Position numbers and translations under genes: made by a program
Source: an uncultured Rhodospirillaceae bacterium
GTDB taxonomy: Bacteria; Pseudomonadota; Alphaproteobacteria; Rhodospirillales; Magnetospirillaceae
Reading direction: 5' to 3'
NCBI GenBank assembly: GCA_903941105.1
Contig: CAJANL010000013.1
Coordinates: forward strand, 1 to 42,344
DNA: 42,344 nucleotides
Part shown: positions 16,175 to 24,756 of the stretch, one piece after another
Layout of the letters: each line of letters opens with the position of its first letter
Position numbering within the stretch: position 1 is the first letter of the stretch
Notes under the pieces: model-generated
What the model saw: only the letters and a program-made list of their open reading frames with translations
What the model was told of the DNA's origin: nothing
The model's database searches: none

Positions 16175-16681
16175 GTGCCGCCTCTCTTAAGGGCAGACCC
16201 GTGCGCAACAGCGGTAAGCAAGGGTCTTTCGGGTACCACTCGGAGGTGGAATGTCGCCTGAAACGGGGCAATGTTGATTGAGGTGCTGCCCGGGCGGAGA
16301 GCCGAACGTCGACATTGACCCCGAAGGTGCTGGGCCGAAAGGCAGCCGGACGCAGGCCTGTCGTCAGTGATAGCTGTCCTGTCTGTCACTCGGCGTCGAA
16401 ACTCGCCTCCTTGAGTCCCGACTCGGCCTCCTTGGTCGTGCCCTCCCCCGAGTGATGGAGGGGCGGTGGGTGTGGGGCGGGATTGACGGCACCGATGTGA
16501 CGGTGCGCCAGGACGGGCGCATCGTCTCGATGGCGATGATCATCGCTGGCGGCGCCAACACCGTCGGCCGTCACGCGGTGCCGACACCTCCGGCCAAACC
16601 CGCCGGAGATCAGCCCAATGCCTTGCGGCGCACCGGCCGGCGGCCTATAACGGCTCTGACCCATTTCCGGAGCTGATCCGA
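16175..16681. other. Intergenic region between divergent signalling and hldD units
   Basis: About 500 bases between the start of the PAS-GGDEF-EAL gene and hldD. I see no convincing gene. A minus-strand frame ending at 16386 finishes with a protein-like tail (GTTKEAESGLKEASFDAE), but its upstream part is proline/histidine-rich noise, so it may be a gene fossil. The region must hold both divergent promoters; no strong -35/-10 pair is evident. Confidence 0.5.
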
Positions 16682-17668
16682 ATGATTCTCGTGACGGGCG
16701 GGGCCGGCTTCATCGGCTCCAACATCCTGGCTGCCCTCGAAGAACGTGGCGCCGGCAAGCTGGTGGCATGCGACCGGCTGCGCTCCAACGACAAGTGGCG
16801 CAACATCGCCAAACGTGAGCTGGCCGACCTCGTCCATCCCGAGCAGCTGTTCGACTTCCTGGAGGCGAACCGCAAGCATATGGAAGTGATCTTCCATATG
16901 GGCGCGATCTCATCCACCACCGAGACCGACGCCGACAAGATCGCCGCCAACAACTTCTCGCTGTCGCTGGCGCTGTGGAAGTGGTGCGCGATGAACAACG
17001 TGCGCTTCATCTACGCCTCGTCGGCGGCGACCTACGGCGACGGCAAGCAGGGCTTCGACGACGATTGGTCCATGGAGCATCTCGCCAAGCTGCGCCCACT
17101 GAATGCCTATGGCTGGTCCAAGCAACTGTTCGACCGCCGGGTGGCGCGCAAGATTTCGGTGGGCTCGCGCAGGCCGCCGCAGTGGGCCGGCCTCAAGTTC
17201 TTCAACGTCTACGGCCCCAACGAGTACCACAAGGGCAACCAGCAGAGCGTGGTGTCGCAGGTTCACCCCCACGCCGAGAGCAACGGGCCGTTCCAGCTGT
17301 TCCGCTCGCACCATCCCGACTACAAGGACGGCGGTCAGCTGCGCGACTTCATCTGGATCGGCGACTGCGTCAATGTGATGATGTGGCTGCTGGACAACCC
17401 GCAGGTCAACGGCATCTTCAACGTCGGCACCGGCAAGGCCCGCAGCTTCCTCGACCTCGCCTCGGCGGTCTATCGCTCGCTGGGCAAGGAGCCGCAGATC
17501 AAGTTCCGCGACACCCCGATCGAGATCCGCGACAAGTACCAGTATTTCACCGAGGCCAACATGGCCCGCCTGCGTCAGGCCGGCTACGACAAGCCCTTCA
17601 CCTCGCTGGAGGAAGGCGTCGCCAAATACGTCCACGACTTCCTGGCGGCACCCGACCCCTATCGTTGA
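16682..17668 (+). CDS. hldD: ADP-L-glycero-D-manno-heptose 6-epimerase
   Basis: 328 residues, the usual HldD length. It converts ADP-D-glycero-D-manno-heptose to the L,D form used for the LPS inner core. The short-chain dehydrogenase fold is clear: nucleotide loop GGAGFIGSN at 6-14, the SSAATYGDG segment with the catalytic serine region, and YGWSK as the Tyr/Lys catalytic pair. FFNVYGPNEYHKGNQQSVVS and the ending KPFTSLEEGVAKYV are characteristic of this epimerase. The ATG follows GGAGCTGATCCGA with suitable spacing. It is first in a plus-strand run with lgt 15 bases downstream, so envelope genes are probably co-transcribed. Confidence 0.95.
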   Translation: MILVTGGAGFIGSNILAALEERGAGKLVACDRLRSNDKWRNIAKRELADLVHPEQLFDFLEANRKHMEVIFHMGAISSTTETDADKIAANNFSLSLALWKWCAMNNVRFIYASSAATYGDGKQGFDDDWSMEHLAKLRPLNAYGWSKQLFDRRVARKISVGSRRPPQWAGLKFFNVYGPNEYHKGNQQSVVSQVHPHAESNGPFQLFRSHHPDYKDGGQLRDFIWIGDCVNVMMWLLDNPQVNGIFNVGTGKARSFLDLASAVYRSLGKEPQIKFRDTPIEIRDKYQYFTEANMARLRQAGYDKPFTSLEEGVAKYVHDFLAAPDPYR

Positions 17669-17683
17669 CCCGAGGCTGAGTCC

Positions 17684-18487
17684 GTGCTGGCCATCGCCTA
17701 TCCCCATATCGATCCCATCCTGATCCAGTTGGGGCCGTTCGCCATCCGCTGGTACGCCATCGCCTATATCGCGGGGCTGCTGTCGGGTTGGCGCTATGTC
17801 AAATTCCTGGTGAGCAAGTCGCCGCGTGCCATGCGCGAGGAAGCGGTGGACGACTTTTTGGTATGGGCGACGCTGGGCGTCGTGCTGGGCGGCCGGCTGG
17901 GCTATGTGCTGTTCTACAAGCCGGCCTATTACCTGCAGAATCCGCTGGAGATCCTGGCGGTGTGGCAGGGCGGCATGTCGTTCCACGGCGGCGCGCTGGG
18001 GGTGATCACCGCCATCGTGCTGTTCTCGCGGCAGCGCGGTTACAATCTGTTCGCGGTGGGTGACGCCATCTGCTGCGCCGTGCCCATCGGCCTGTACTTC
18101 GGCCGCATCGCCAACTTCATCAATGGCGAGCTGTTCGGCCGCGTCGCCCCCGATGTGCCGTGGGCGATGATCTTCCCCGGTGGCGGCCCCGACCCGCGCC
18201 ACCCCAGCCAGCTCTACGAGGCGGTGCTGGAGGGTCTGGTGCTGGGGCTGGTGATGTTCGCCCTGTGGCGCTATCCCCGCCTGCGCGAACGCACCGGCGT
18301 GCTGTCGGGCGTGTTCCTCGCCGGCTACGGCCTGGCCCGCATCATCGCCGAATTGTTCCGCCAGCCCGACGCCCATCTCGGCTTCCTGTTCGCCGGCGTC
18401 ACCATGGGCCAGGTGTTGTCGCTGCCCTTCGTCCTGGTGGGGGCCGCGTTGATCGTCTGGCGCATGCGGGTGCGGAAGCCCTACTGA
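17684..18487 (+). CDS. lgt: Prolipoprotein diacylglyceryl transferase
   Basis: 267 residues. Inner-membrane enzyme that moves diacylglycerol from phosphatidylglycerol to the lipobox cysteine. Seven membrane helices are visible. The Lgt signature GRIANFINGELFGR is intact with the essential arginine and asparagine, as is the HPSQLYEA segment with catalytic-site residues. The start is GTG at 17684 with GAGG eight bases upstream. It ends in a TGATG overlap with midA. Two probable substrates are encoded in this window: the lipoprotein at 20330 and the Lpp-like protein at 35890. Confidence 0.96.
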   Translation: MLAIAYPHIDPILIQLGPFAIRWYAIAYIAGLLSGWRYVKFLVSKSPRAMREEAVDDFLVWATLGVVLGGRLGYVLFYKPAYYLQNPLEILAVWQGGMSFHGGALGVITAIVLFSRQRGYNLFAVGDAICCAVPIGLYFGRIANFINGELFGRVAPDVPWAMIFPGGGPDPRHPSQLYEAVLEGLVLGLVMFALWRYPRLRERTGVLSGVFLAGYGLARIIAELFRQPDAHLGFLFAGVTMGQVLSLPFVLVGAALIVWRMRVRKPY

Positions 18488-19566
18488 TGTCCGTGAGCCC
18501 GCTCGCCCGGCTGCTGGCCGAGCGCATCCGCGAGCACGGGCCGATCACGGTGGCCGACTACATGGCGGCGGCGCTGGGTCACCCCGAACACGGCTATTAC
18601 ATGGGCCGCGATCCCTTCGGCCGCGGCGGCGACTTCACCACCGCCCCCGAGATCAGCCAGATGTTCGGCGAGATCGTCGGCCTGTGGTGCGTCGTGGTGT
18701 GGCAGATGATGGGCCAGCCGGGCCGCGTCGTGCTGGTCGAGCTGGGGCCGGGGCGTGGCACCCTGATGTCGGACATTCTGCGCGCCGCCGCCACCGTCCC
18801 GGCCTTTGGCAAGGCCGCCGAGATTCATCTGGTGGAAACCAGCCCGACCCTGCGCGCCCGTCAGCGCGAGACGTTGAAGGGCGTCGAAGTGGCCTGGCAT
18901 GAGCGCTTCGAGCAGGTGCCGGATGGCCCGCTGCTGCTGGTGGCCAACGAACTGTTCGACGCCCTGCCCATCCGGCAATACGAGAAGCGGCAGGGGCTCT
19001 GGCATGAACGGTTGATCGGGCTCGATACCGCCGGCGGATTGGCCTTTGTTCTGGGACCCGAGGCCGGGCCGGATGTTGCGCCGGGGGTGCGCGATGCCCC
19101 CGACGGCAGCCTCGCCGAGGTGTGCGAGGCCGGCCGTGCCCTGGCCGCCGCCCTGGCAGACCGAATAGCGCGCCACGGCGGGGCGGCGCTGATCATCGAC
19201 TACGGTCCCGCCGCCAGTGCCCCCGGCGACAGCCTGCAGGCGGTACGCAGCCACCAGTACCACCCGGTGCTGGAGACTCCCGGCGAGGCCGACCTCACCG
19301 CCCATGTGGACTTCCAGGCCTTGGCGGAATCGGCCCGCACCGCCCGGGTGTGGGGGCCGCTGGCCCAGGGGGAGCTGCTGATGCGCCTGGGGATCACAGC
19401 CCGGGCCGGCATTTTGGCGCGGTCGGGGGGGCCTGAGGTCGTGGCCGACGTCACCCGGCAACTGCGGCGCTTGATCGACCCGGCCGAAATGGGCACCTTG
19501 TTCAAGACGCTGGCGATCACCCATCCCGCCCTGCCCCCTCCCCCAGGCTTCGAGCGACTGTCATGA
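18487..19566 (+). CDS. midA: SAM-dependent methyltransferase, MidA/NDUFAF7 family
   Basis: 359 residues. VVLVELGPGRGTLMSDILRA is the SAM-binding motif I; HLVETSPTLRARQ supplies the second acidic ribose contact. The N-terminus ITVADYMAAALGHPEHGYYM and the phrase FTTAPEISQMFGE are diagnostic of this family. The mitochondrial relative methylates an arginine of the complex I 49-kDa subunit, and a comparable role in assembling bacterial NADH dehydrogenase is plausible but unproven. The long open frame upstream of 18487 is only the shadow of lgt; the ATG overlaps the lgt stop. The end overlaps pgeF by four bases. Confidence 0.92.
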   Translation: MSVSPLARLLAERIREHGPITVADYMAAALGHPEHGYYMGRDPFGRGGDFTTAPEISQMFGEIVGLWCVVVWQMMGQPGRVVLVELGPGRGTLMSDILRAAATVPAFGKAAEIHLVETSPTLRARQRETLKGVEVAWHERFEQVPDGPLLLVANELFDALPIRQYEKRQGLWHERLIGLDTAGGLAFVLGPEAGPDVAPGVRDAPDGSLAEVCEAGRALAAALADRIARHGGAALIIDYGPAASAPGDSLQAVRSHQYHPVLETPGEADLTAHVDFQALAESARTARVWGPLAQGELLMRLGITARAGILARSGGPEVVADVTRQLRRLIDPAEMGTLFKTLAITHPALPPPPGFERLS

Positions 19567-20330
19567 TCACCCTGTCCGCGCTGAACGAACTCAACCGCAT
19601 CCGCCACGGTTTCTTCACCCGCGAGGGTGGCGTGTCGCGGGGACCCTATGCCTCGCTGAACTGCGGCCCCGGCTCGCAGGACGACCCGGCGGCGGTGGCG
19701 GAAAACCGCGCCCGCTGCATGGCCCTGCTCGACCACCCGCCCGAGGCGCTGGCCACCCTCTACCAGGCCCATACCGCCGAGGTAGTGGTGGTCGACACGT
19801 TGTGGCCGTCCGACCGGCGGCCCACCGCCGACGCCATGGTGACGTCGCGGCCCGGCATCGCGCTGGGTATCCTCACCGCCGACTGCGCCCCGGTACTGCT
19901 GGCCGACCGCCACACTGGAGTGATCGGCGCCGCCCATGCCGGTTGGAAAGGCGCATTGGGAGGCGTGTTGCGCAACACCGTCGCCGCCATGCTCGACCTG
20001 GGGGCCAGGAAGGCCTCCATCATCGCCGCCGTCGGCCCCTGCATCGGCCAGCGCAGCTACGAGGTCGGCCCCGAATTCCCCAAGCCCTTCCTCGCCGAGG
20101 ACAGCGGCAACGCCGACTATTTCGCCCCGGCGCCCCGCCCCGGCCACTTTTTCTTTGATCTGCCGGGCTACGTGTCGCGCGCCCTGTCGCATTTGGGAAT
20201 ATCCGAAGTCACCCGCGTTCCGGCCGATACCTGCCGCGACGAGACCCGCTTCTACAGCTACCGTCGCGGCACCCTGCGCGGCGAACCCGACTACGGCCGC
20301 CAGCTCTCGGCCATCGTGCTGGAGCGGTGA
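19563..20330 (+). CDS. pgeF: Peptidoglycan editing factor PgeF (YfiH, laccase-domain family)
   Basis: 255 residues. The metal-binding motifs of the family are present: QAHTAEVVVVD, TADCAPVLLAD and AAHAGWKGALGG, giving two His and one Cys ligand, followed by GPCIGQRSYEVG. In E. coli the protein removes misplaced serine-containing UDP-MurNAc dipeptide, keeping L-Ala at the first stem position; homologues were formerly called polyphenol oxidases. The ATG start overlaps the midA stop as ATGA and the gene end overlaps the next start, so it sits in a tightly coupled unit of envelope genes. Confidence 0.93.
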   Translation: MITLSALNELNRIRHGFFTREGGVSRGPYASLNCGPGSQDDPAAVAENRARCMALLDHPPEALATLYQAHTAEVVVVDTLWPSDRRPTADAMVTSRPGIALGILTADCAPVLLADRHTGVIGAAHAGWKGALGGVLRNTVAAMLDLGARKASIIAAVGPCIGQRSYEVGPEFPKPFLAEDSGNADYFAPAPRPGHFFFDLPGYVSRALSHLGISEVTRVPADTCRDETRFYSYRRGTLRGEPDYGRQLSAIVLER

Positions 20331-21133
20331 TGCCGCGCGGGAGCGCCCTCCCCCGCTGGGAGAGAGGGCTCATGGTGACGCTCTCCCTCCTCGTCGCCGC
20401 CTGCCCCGAGATTCCGCAGCCGTTCCGCCCCGAGGGCTTCAATCCGCTGACCCTGCCGCAGGCGCCGCGCGGCGTCGCCGTCCGTCCCATCGAGGTGTCG
20501 TTCGGGCCGGCCCTCGCCAAAGCCATGGTGGACCAGTTCGGCCGCGCCGATATTCCCGCCACCCTGCGCGAACCGGCAACCGGCGCCTGGCTGGTGGAAA
20601 ATTCTGACGAGGGCGGCCTGCTGCGCTGGATCCTGCGCGCCCCCGACGGCGGGGTGGCCGCCACCTATGACCAGAAGCGCCCGCTTCGCGCCGAGGAGCA
20701 CGTCGTGAAGGCCATGGCCGCCGATGCGGTCAACCGCCTGTCGGGGCCACTGCGCGGCGAGCCCTTCGTCGCGGCCCTCGATCGCCGTCCCAAGGTCAAG
20801 CTGGTGGGGCCGGCCGGGCTGCCCGGCGACGGCGACAAGGCGCTGGAGCGGGCCATGCGCTCCGCCCTCGACCTCGCCGGATTGGCGGTGCGGGACGATG
20901 CCGAGACCGTGGTGACGGCGAAGGCCTCGGCGGTGCCGGGCAGCGGTGGCGCCGCCATCCTCGACGTGGCCTGGATCGTCAGCCGCGGCAACACCGAACT
21001 TGGCCGCGCCGCCCAGCGGGGTGAGGTGCCGACAGGCCGCCTCGACCAGCCCTGGGGCGGCCTGGCGCGCGACATCGCCGGCGGCGGCGCCGAGGGTGTG
21101 GCGGAAATCGTGCGGGCGGCTTCCGATAAGTGA
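20330..21133 (+). CDS. Putative lipoprotein of unknown function
   Basis: 267 residues from ATG at 20330 (a GTG at 20327 is in the same frame; an ATG at 20372 with GAGAGG before it is the other candidate). I prefer the longer form because it gives a basic n-region (MPRGSALPRWERG) before the hydrophobic LMVTLSLLVAAC, whose LVAAC ending is a lipobox. The mature part has no recognised domain; it alternates strand-like segments (AILDVAWIVSRGNTELG) and helices and is probably periplasmic. It overlaps pgeF, so it belongs to the envelope operon. Its lipidation would depend on lgt, three genes upstream. Confidence 0.7.
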   Translation: MPRGSALPRWERGLMVTLSLLVAACPEIPQPFRPEGFNPLTLPQAPRGVAVRPIEVSFGPALAKAMVDQFGRADIPATLREPATGAWLVENSDEGGLLRWILRAPDGGVAATYDQKRPLRAEEHVVKAMAADAVNRLSGPLRGEPFVAALDRRPKVKLVGPAGLPGDGDKALERAMRSALDLAGLAVRDDAETVVTAKASAVPGSGGAAILDVAWIVSRGNTELGRAAQRGEVPTGRLDQPWGGLARDIAGGGAEGVAEIVRAASDK

Positions 21134-21322
21134 TATGTCCATCCCACGGCGGTTTACAGAAATGTTGCCGAATGATATACGGATGCCGGTTTTCGAAGAG
21201 CGAAAGAAGTTAGGGCGCGGCCGATTTCGAGACATCCGGGTCTCGGGAGGATGGGTGCCGCGACGGACGGGGAATCGGTGCGATCGGCACCACCAATCCA
21301 GCACGCTCGACGGGTATAATCC

Positions 21323-22255
21323 ATGAAAATTCTTGCCTGCAACAGCAACCGGCCCCTCGCCTCCGCGATCGCCGAATACCTCACCATGTCGCTGACCAAA
21401 GCCAGCATCCGGCGCTTCTCGGACATGGAAGTGTTCGTCGAGATCAGTGAGAACGTCCGTGGCGAGGACGTCTTCGTCGTCCAGTCGACCTGCTTTCCCA
21501 CCAACGACAACCTGATGGAACTGCTGGTCACCCTCGACGCCCTGCGGCGCGGCTCGGCCCGGCGCACCACGGCGGTGATCCCCTATTTCGGCTATGCCCG
21601 CCAGGACCGCAAGTCCGGCCCGCGCACGCCGATCTCGGCCAAGCTGGTGGCCAACCTGATCACCACCGCCGGTGCCGACCGCGTGGTGACGCTGGATCTG
21701 CACTCGGGTCAGATCCAGGGCTTCTTCGACATTCCGCTGGATAACCTGTATTCCGCGCCGGTGTTCACCAATGACATCCGCGCCCGCTACATCGGCGACG
21801 ACGTCATGGTGGTGTCACCCGACGTGGGCGGCGTGGTGCGGGCGCGCGCCATCGCCAAGCGCATCGACGCAGACCTCGCCATCATCGACAAGCGCCGCGA
21901 GCGCGCCGGTGTCTCCGAGGTGATGAACATCATCGGCGAGGTCAAGGGCCGCCGCTGCATCATGGTGGACGACATCGTCGACTCCGCCGGCACCCTGTGC
22001 AACGCCGCCGAGGCGCTGATGAAGCACGGCGCCGTCTCGGTGTCGGCCTATGTCACCCACGGCGTGCTGTCGGGCGGGGCGGTGGCCCGCGTCACCTCGT
22101 CGCCGTTGGAGGAACTGGTGATCACCGATTCCATCCCGGCCACCGAGGCCGTGCAGGTGGCGCGCAACATCCGCCAGATCCCCATCGCCCCCCTGATGGC
22201 CGAATCCATCCAGCGCATCTCGGAAGAACGCTCGGTCTCCAGCCTGTTCGATTAG
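21323..22255 (+). CDS. prs: Ribose-phosphate pyrophosphokinase
   Basis: 310 residues, typical length. It makes PRPP from ribose 5-phosphate and ATP for nucleotide, His and Trp synthesis. [10 protein letters not shown]-like motif is present as [19 protein letters not shown] (ATP and allosteric region), [18 protein letters not shown] follows, and the PRPP-binding loop reads [25 protein letters not shown] is the flexible catalytic loop. The start [20 protein letters not shown] is standard. A TATAAT at 21315-21320 lies only two bases before the ATG, too close to act as a conventional promoter unless the start is leaderless or further in. It lies 189 bases after the lipoprotein gene. Confidence 0.97.
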   Translation: MKILACNSNRPLASAIAEYLTMSLTKASIRRFSDMEVFVEISENVRGEDVFVVQSTCFPTNDNLMELLVTLDALRRGSARRTTAVIPYFGYARQDRKSGPRTPISAKLVANLITTAGADRVVTLDLHSGQIQGFFDIPLDNLYSAPVFTNDIRARYIGDDVMVVSPDVGGVVRARAIAKRIDADLAIIDKRRERAGVSEVMNIIGEVKGRRCIMVDDIVDSAGTLCNAAEALMKHGAVSVSAYVTHGVLSGGAVARVTSSPLEELVITDSIPATEAVQVARNIRQIPIAPLMAESIQRISEERSVSSLFD

Positions 22256-22282
22256 CGCGGTCCCTGGTTATTCCCTCTAACC

Positions 22283-22301
22283 GGGGACTGTTCTAGTCCC
22301 C
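22283..22301 (+). terminator. Hairpin after prs
   Basis: GGGGACT-GTTCT-AGTCCCC, a perfect 7-bp stem 28 bases after the prs stop. There is no T-run, so it may terminate weakly or only stabilise the 3' end of the transcript. Confidence 0.45.
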
Positions 22302-22361
22302 AGCCCCAACCGAAGCCCCAAGGTGGTAGGCCCGGCACCCTGTCGGGAACCGCTAACCCCT

Positions 22362-22394
22362 TGAAAAAGAAAGCCCCGCAGTTGCCTGCGGGGC
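22362..22394 (-). terminator. Rho-independent terminator (minus strand)
   Basis: GCCCCGCAG-GCAA-CTGCGGGGC, a perfect 9-bp stem (22373-22394), followed on the minus strand by TTTCTTTTTC. It closes the candidate RNA, or alternatively the LysR transcript. Confidence 0.8.
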
Positions 22395-22540
22395 CAAGTG
22401 GTAACAGGGAGGCTTCACGTCTAGGAGACGTAGGGTCCGGAGACCCCTAGGACCCGGGCGTTGCACCCGGGCAGGATGGCGGGGAGGTCCCGCCGGAACT
22501 CACTAGGTGTTGCACCGCAACAATCTGTGCCTCTTGATGT
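22363..22540 (-). ncRNA. Candidate small RNA with tandem hairpins and anti-Shine-Dalgarno loops
   Basis: Read from the minus strand, hairpins follow one another: TGTTGC/GCAACA (22508-22522), GGCGGG/CCCGCC with loop ACCTC (22478-22494), CCCGGG/CCCGGG with loop TGCAACG (22453-22471), GGGTC/GACCC with loop TCCG (22433-22446) and ACGTCT/AGACGT with loop CCT (22417-22431). A CCTCCC linker comes next, then a terminator. A GATAAT box (22546-22551) upstream could be the -10, giving a start near 22539; the -35 is weak. No frame here looks coding. CCU-rich loops resemble small RNAs that pair with ribosome binding sites (the alphaproteobacterial cuckoo/alpha-r14 type). I cannot match it to a named family. 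Confidence 0.5.
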
Positions 22541-22703
22541 AAGGCATTATCGAAGTTTGAACCATGCCAAAAATGTCGACAGGGGCATGCAGTTGCCGCA
22601 TGACTAGGCGCAGTTCATAGGGTGACGACCCGGTGAAAGGGACCCGTCAACTCTTGTCGGCCGCTTTGGGATGGCAATAGGTCGCGGGCGGGCGCCGCCG
22701 CTG

Positions 22704-23606
22704 CTATGGCGTCTCGGCGATCTTGCTCAGGAGAAAGTCGCGGAAGACGGTGATGCGCTTGGAGTGCCGCAGTTCTTCGGGGTAGACGAAGTAGGCATCC
22801 AGCTTGGGGCCGCGCATCTCGGGCAGGATATGCACCAGGTTGTCGGCTTCCTGGCTCATGTAGTCGGGAAGGGCGGCGATGCCCAGGCCGCTTTTCACCG
22901 CCCGGTACATGCCGTAGACGTTGTTGACCTCCAGCACCGGCCGGCGCGGCCGGGCCGGGTTGGCGCCGGCTTCCAGCAGCCAGTTGACGTTGGCCACCGG
23001 GGCGGAGATGCGCGCGTCATCGCCATAGACGATAATGTGGTGCGGGTCGAGATCCTCGGGCGCCTTGGGCATGCCGTGTTTCTTGAGATACTCGGGGGCG
23101 GCATAGACGTTGTAGTGCATGGATAACAGGTGGCGTTGCACCAGATCGGGCTGGCGCGGCGGCAGCAGGCGGATGGCCACGTCGGCCTCGCGCATGGCCA
23201 GGTCCAGTTCGCCGTCGAACAGCACCATGGTCACGGAAATCTCGGGGTAGAGGTCGAGGAAGTCCTTGATGCGCGGCGTCAGCCACAGCGAGCCGAAGGC
23301 CACGGTGGTGGTGATCTTCAAGGGCCCCTGCGGCCGCTCGCGACTTTCGGTCAGCAGCGCCTCGGTCATCGCCAGCTTGGAGAATACCTCACGCGCGGTG
23401 CGGAACAGCAGTTCGCCCTGCTCGGTGAGGATCAGGCCGCGGGCGTGGCGGTGGAACAGCGGCAGGTTGAGGCTCTCCTCAAGGGCGCTGATCTGACGAC
23501 TGACGGCGGACTGACTGAGGTTGAGCACCTCACCGGCATGGGTGAAGCTTCCCGCCTCGGCGACGGCGTGGAAGACCCTCAGCTTGTCCCAATCCATTTG
23601 TGGCAC
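22704..23606 (-). CDS. LysR-family transcriptional regulator
   Basis: 300 residues. The winged helix-turn-helix is at about 5-65: LRVFHAVAEAGSFTHAGEVL and SQSAVSRQISALEESL with LFHRHARGLILTEQG. The effector domain (about 90-295) has the GELDLAMREADVAIRL and GLGIAALPDYM segments of the periplasmic-binding fold. No cysteine is present, so it is not an OxyR-type thiol switch despite lying next to trxB and a peroxiredoxin. Start GTG at 23606 or ATG at 23597 (MDWDKLRVF) are both possible; the latter matches many relatives. Targets and effector are unknown. It lies 55 bases after trxB on the same strand and may be co-transcribed. Confidence 0.92.
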   Translation of the reverse strand: MPQMDWDKLRVFHAVAEAGSFTHAGEVLNLSQSAVSRQISALEESLNLPLFHRHARGLILTEQGELLFRTAREVFSKLAMTEALLTESRERPQGPLKITTTVAFGSLWLTPRIKDFLDLYPEISVTMVLFDGELDLAMREADVAIRLLPPRQPDLVQRHLLSMHYNVYAAPEYLKKHGMPKAPEDLDPHHIIVYGDDARISAPVANVNWLLEAGANPARPRRPVLEVNNVYGMYRAVKSGLGIAALPDYMSQEADNLVHILPEMRGPKLDAYFVYPEELRHSKRITVFRDFLLSKIAETP

Positions 23607-23661
23607 GCGCTCCCAGCCGCGACTCTCGGGCGGCGGCCCCTATCAATGGTATTACCGGACC

Positions 23662-24627
23662 CTACTGTGCAGCAACTTCCGCCGCGTGTCCATGCGCCGC
23701 GAGGAATCTTTCGGCCTCCAATGCCGCCATGCAGCCGGTACCGGCGGCGGTGACCGCCTGGCGGTAGATCTTGTCCTGCACGTCGCCGGCCGCGAACACT
23801 CCGGGAAGGTTGGTGGCGGTCGATCCGGGAGTGGTGATCAGATAGCCCTCGCCGTCCATGTCGAGCACCCCCTTGAACAACTCGGTGTTGGGGGTATGGC
23901 CGATGGCGATGAAGACGCCGTCCACCTCCAGGGTGGTCAGGGCGCCGGTCTTGACATTCTTCAGCCGCACGCCGGTGACGCCGGGCGGATTGTCGGTGCC
24001 GACGATCTCGTCGATGGCGCTGTCCCATGCCACCGAGACCTTGGGATTGGCGAACAGGCGGTCCTGGGCGATCTTCTCGGCGCGCAAGGAATCGCGGCGA
24101 TGCACCAGTGTCACCTTGCTGGCGATGCCGGCGAGGTAGATGGCCTCCTCCACCGCCGAGTTGCCGCCGCCGATCACCGCCACTTCCTTGTTGCGGAAGA
24201 AGAAGCCGTCGCAGGTGGCGCAGGCCGAAACGCCAAAGCCCTGGAACTTGCGCTCGGACTCGATGCCCAGCCAGCGCGCCGTGGCGCCAGTGCACAGCAC
24301 CAGGGTGTCGCCGACATAGGTGTCGCCGGAATCGCCGGTGCAGACGAAGGGCCGCTTGGAAAAGTCGATCGCGGTGATGGTGTCGTGCATAAAGCGGGTG
24401 CCGACATGCTCGGCCTGCTTCTGCATCTGATCCATCAGCCATGGACCCTGGATGGCGTCGGCGAAGCCGGGATAATTCTCGACGTCGGTGGTGATGGTGA
24501 GCTGACCACCGGGCTGCAGGCCGGCCACCAGGATCGGTTCGAGATTGGCGCGCGCGGCGTAGATGGCGGCGGTGCAACCGGCCGGGCCGGAACCCAGGAT
24601 GAGGACCTTGGTGCTGTAGGTGGCCAT
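23662..24627 (-). CDS. trxB: Thioredoxin-disulfide reductase
   Basis: 321 residues. FAD-binding GSGPAGCTAAIYAARA at 12-27, the redox-active CATC at 136-139 (SACATCDGFF), the NADPH-binding GGGNSAVEEAIYLA, and the C-terminal FAD motif GVFAAGDVQDKIYRQ. It moves electrons from NADPH to thioredoxin. The ATG at 24627 is preceded by AGGAAT; open sequence further upstream is not conserved in character. The peroxiredoxin gene lies upstream on the same strand with a 129-base gap; thioredoxin reductase could ultimately reduce that peroxidase. Confidence 0.96.
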   Translation of the reverse strand: MATYSTKVLILGSGPAGCTAAIYAARANLEPILVAGLQPGGQLTITTDVENYPGFADAIQGPWLMDQMQKQAEHVGTRFMHDTITAIDFSKRPFVCTGDSGDTYVGDTLVLCTGATARWLGIESERKFQGFGVSACATCDGFFFRNKEVAVIGGGNSAVEEAIYLAGIASKVTLVHRRDSLRAEKIAQDRLFANPKVSVAWDSAIDEIVGTDNPPGVTGVRLKNVKTGALTTLEVDGVFIAIGHTPNTELFKGVLDMDGEGYLITTPGSTATNLPGVFAAGDVQDKIYRQAVTAAGTGCMAALEAERFLAAHGHAAEVAAQ

Positions 24628-24756
24628 GAGTATTCCTGCCCGAGACGATGTTGACGCGCGAGTGTAAGGGGGCGGCAGCGGTGCTGGCAAGCCGGCACGC
24701 CGGAAAGGGCGACACGACACTCGGCCGTGTCGCCCTCGTCCCGGCGAGCCTGTCGC

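Noticed and set aside
16386-16664. Possible small gene on the minus strand upstream of hldD
   Set aside because: Only the last ~18 residues look protein-like; the rest is His/Pro/Gly-rich and there is no ribosome site.
21315-21320. TATAAT just before prs as a promoter
   Set aside because: Only two bases separate it from the start codon and no -35 lies 17 bases upstream; a normal transcript would begin inside the gene.
22363-22551. 6S RNA, tmRNA or a riboswitch in the prs-lysR gap
   Set aside because: The stems are in tandem and not one long bulged rod, no alanine-tRNA-like ends are present, and the terminator faces a convergent gene, not a regulated one.
22704-23606. OxyR, because of neighbouring peroxiredoxin and trxB
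   Set aside because: The LysR protein contains no cysteine, so it cannot use the OxyR disulfide switch.
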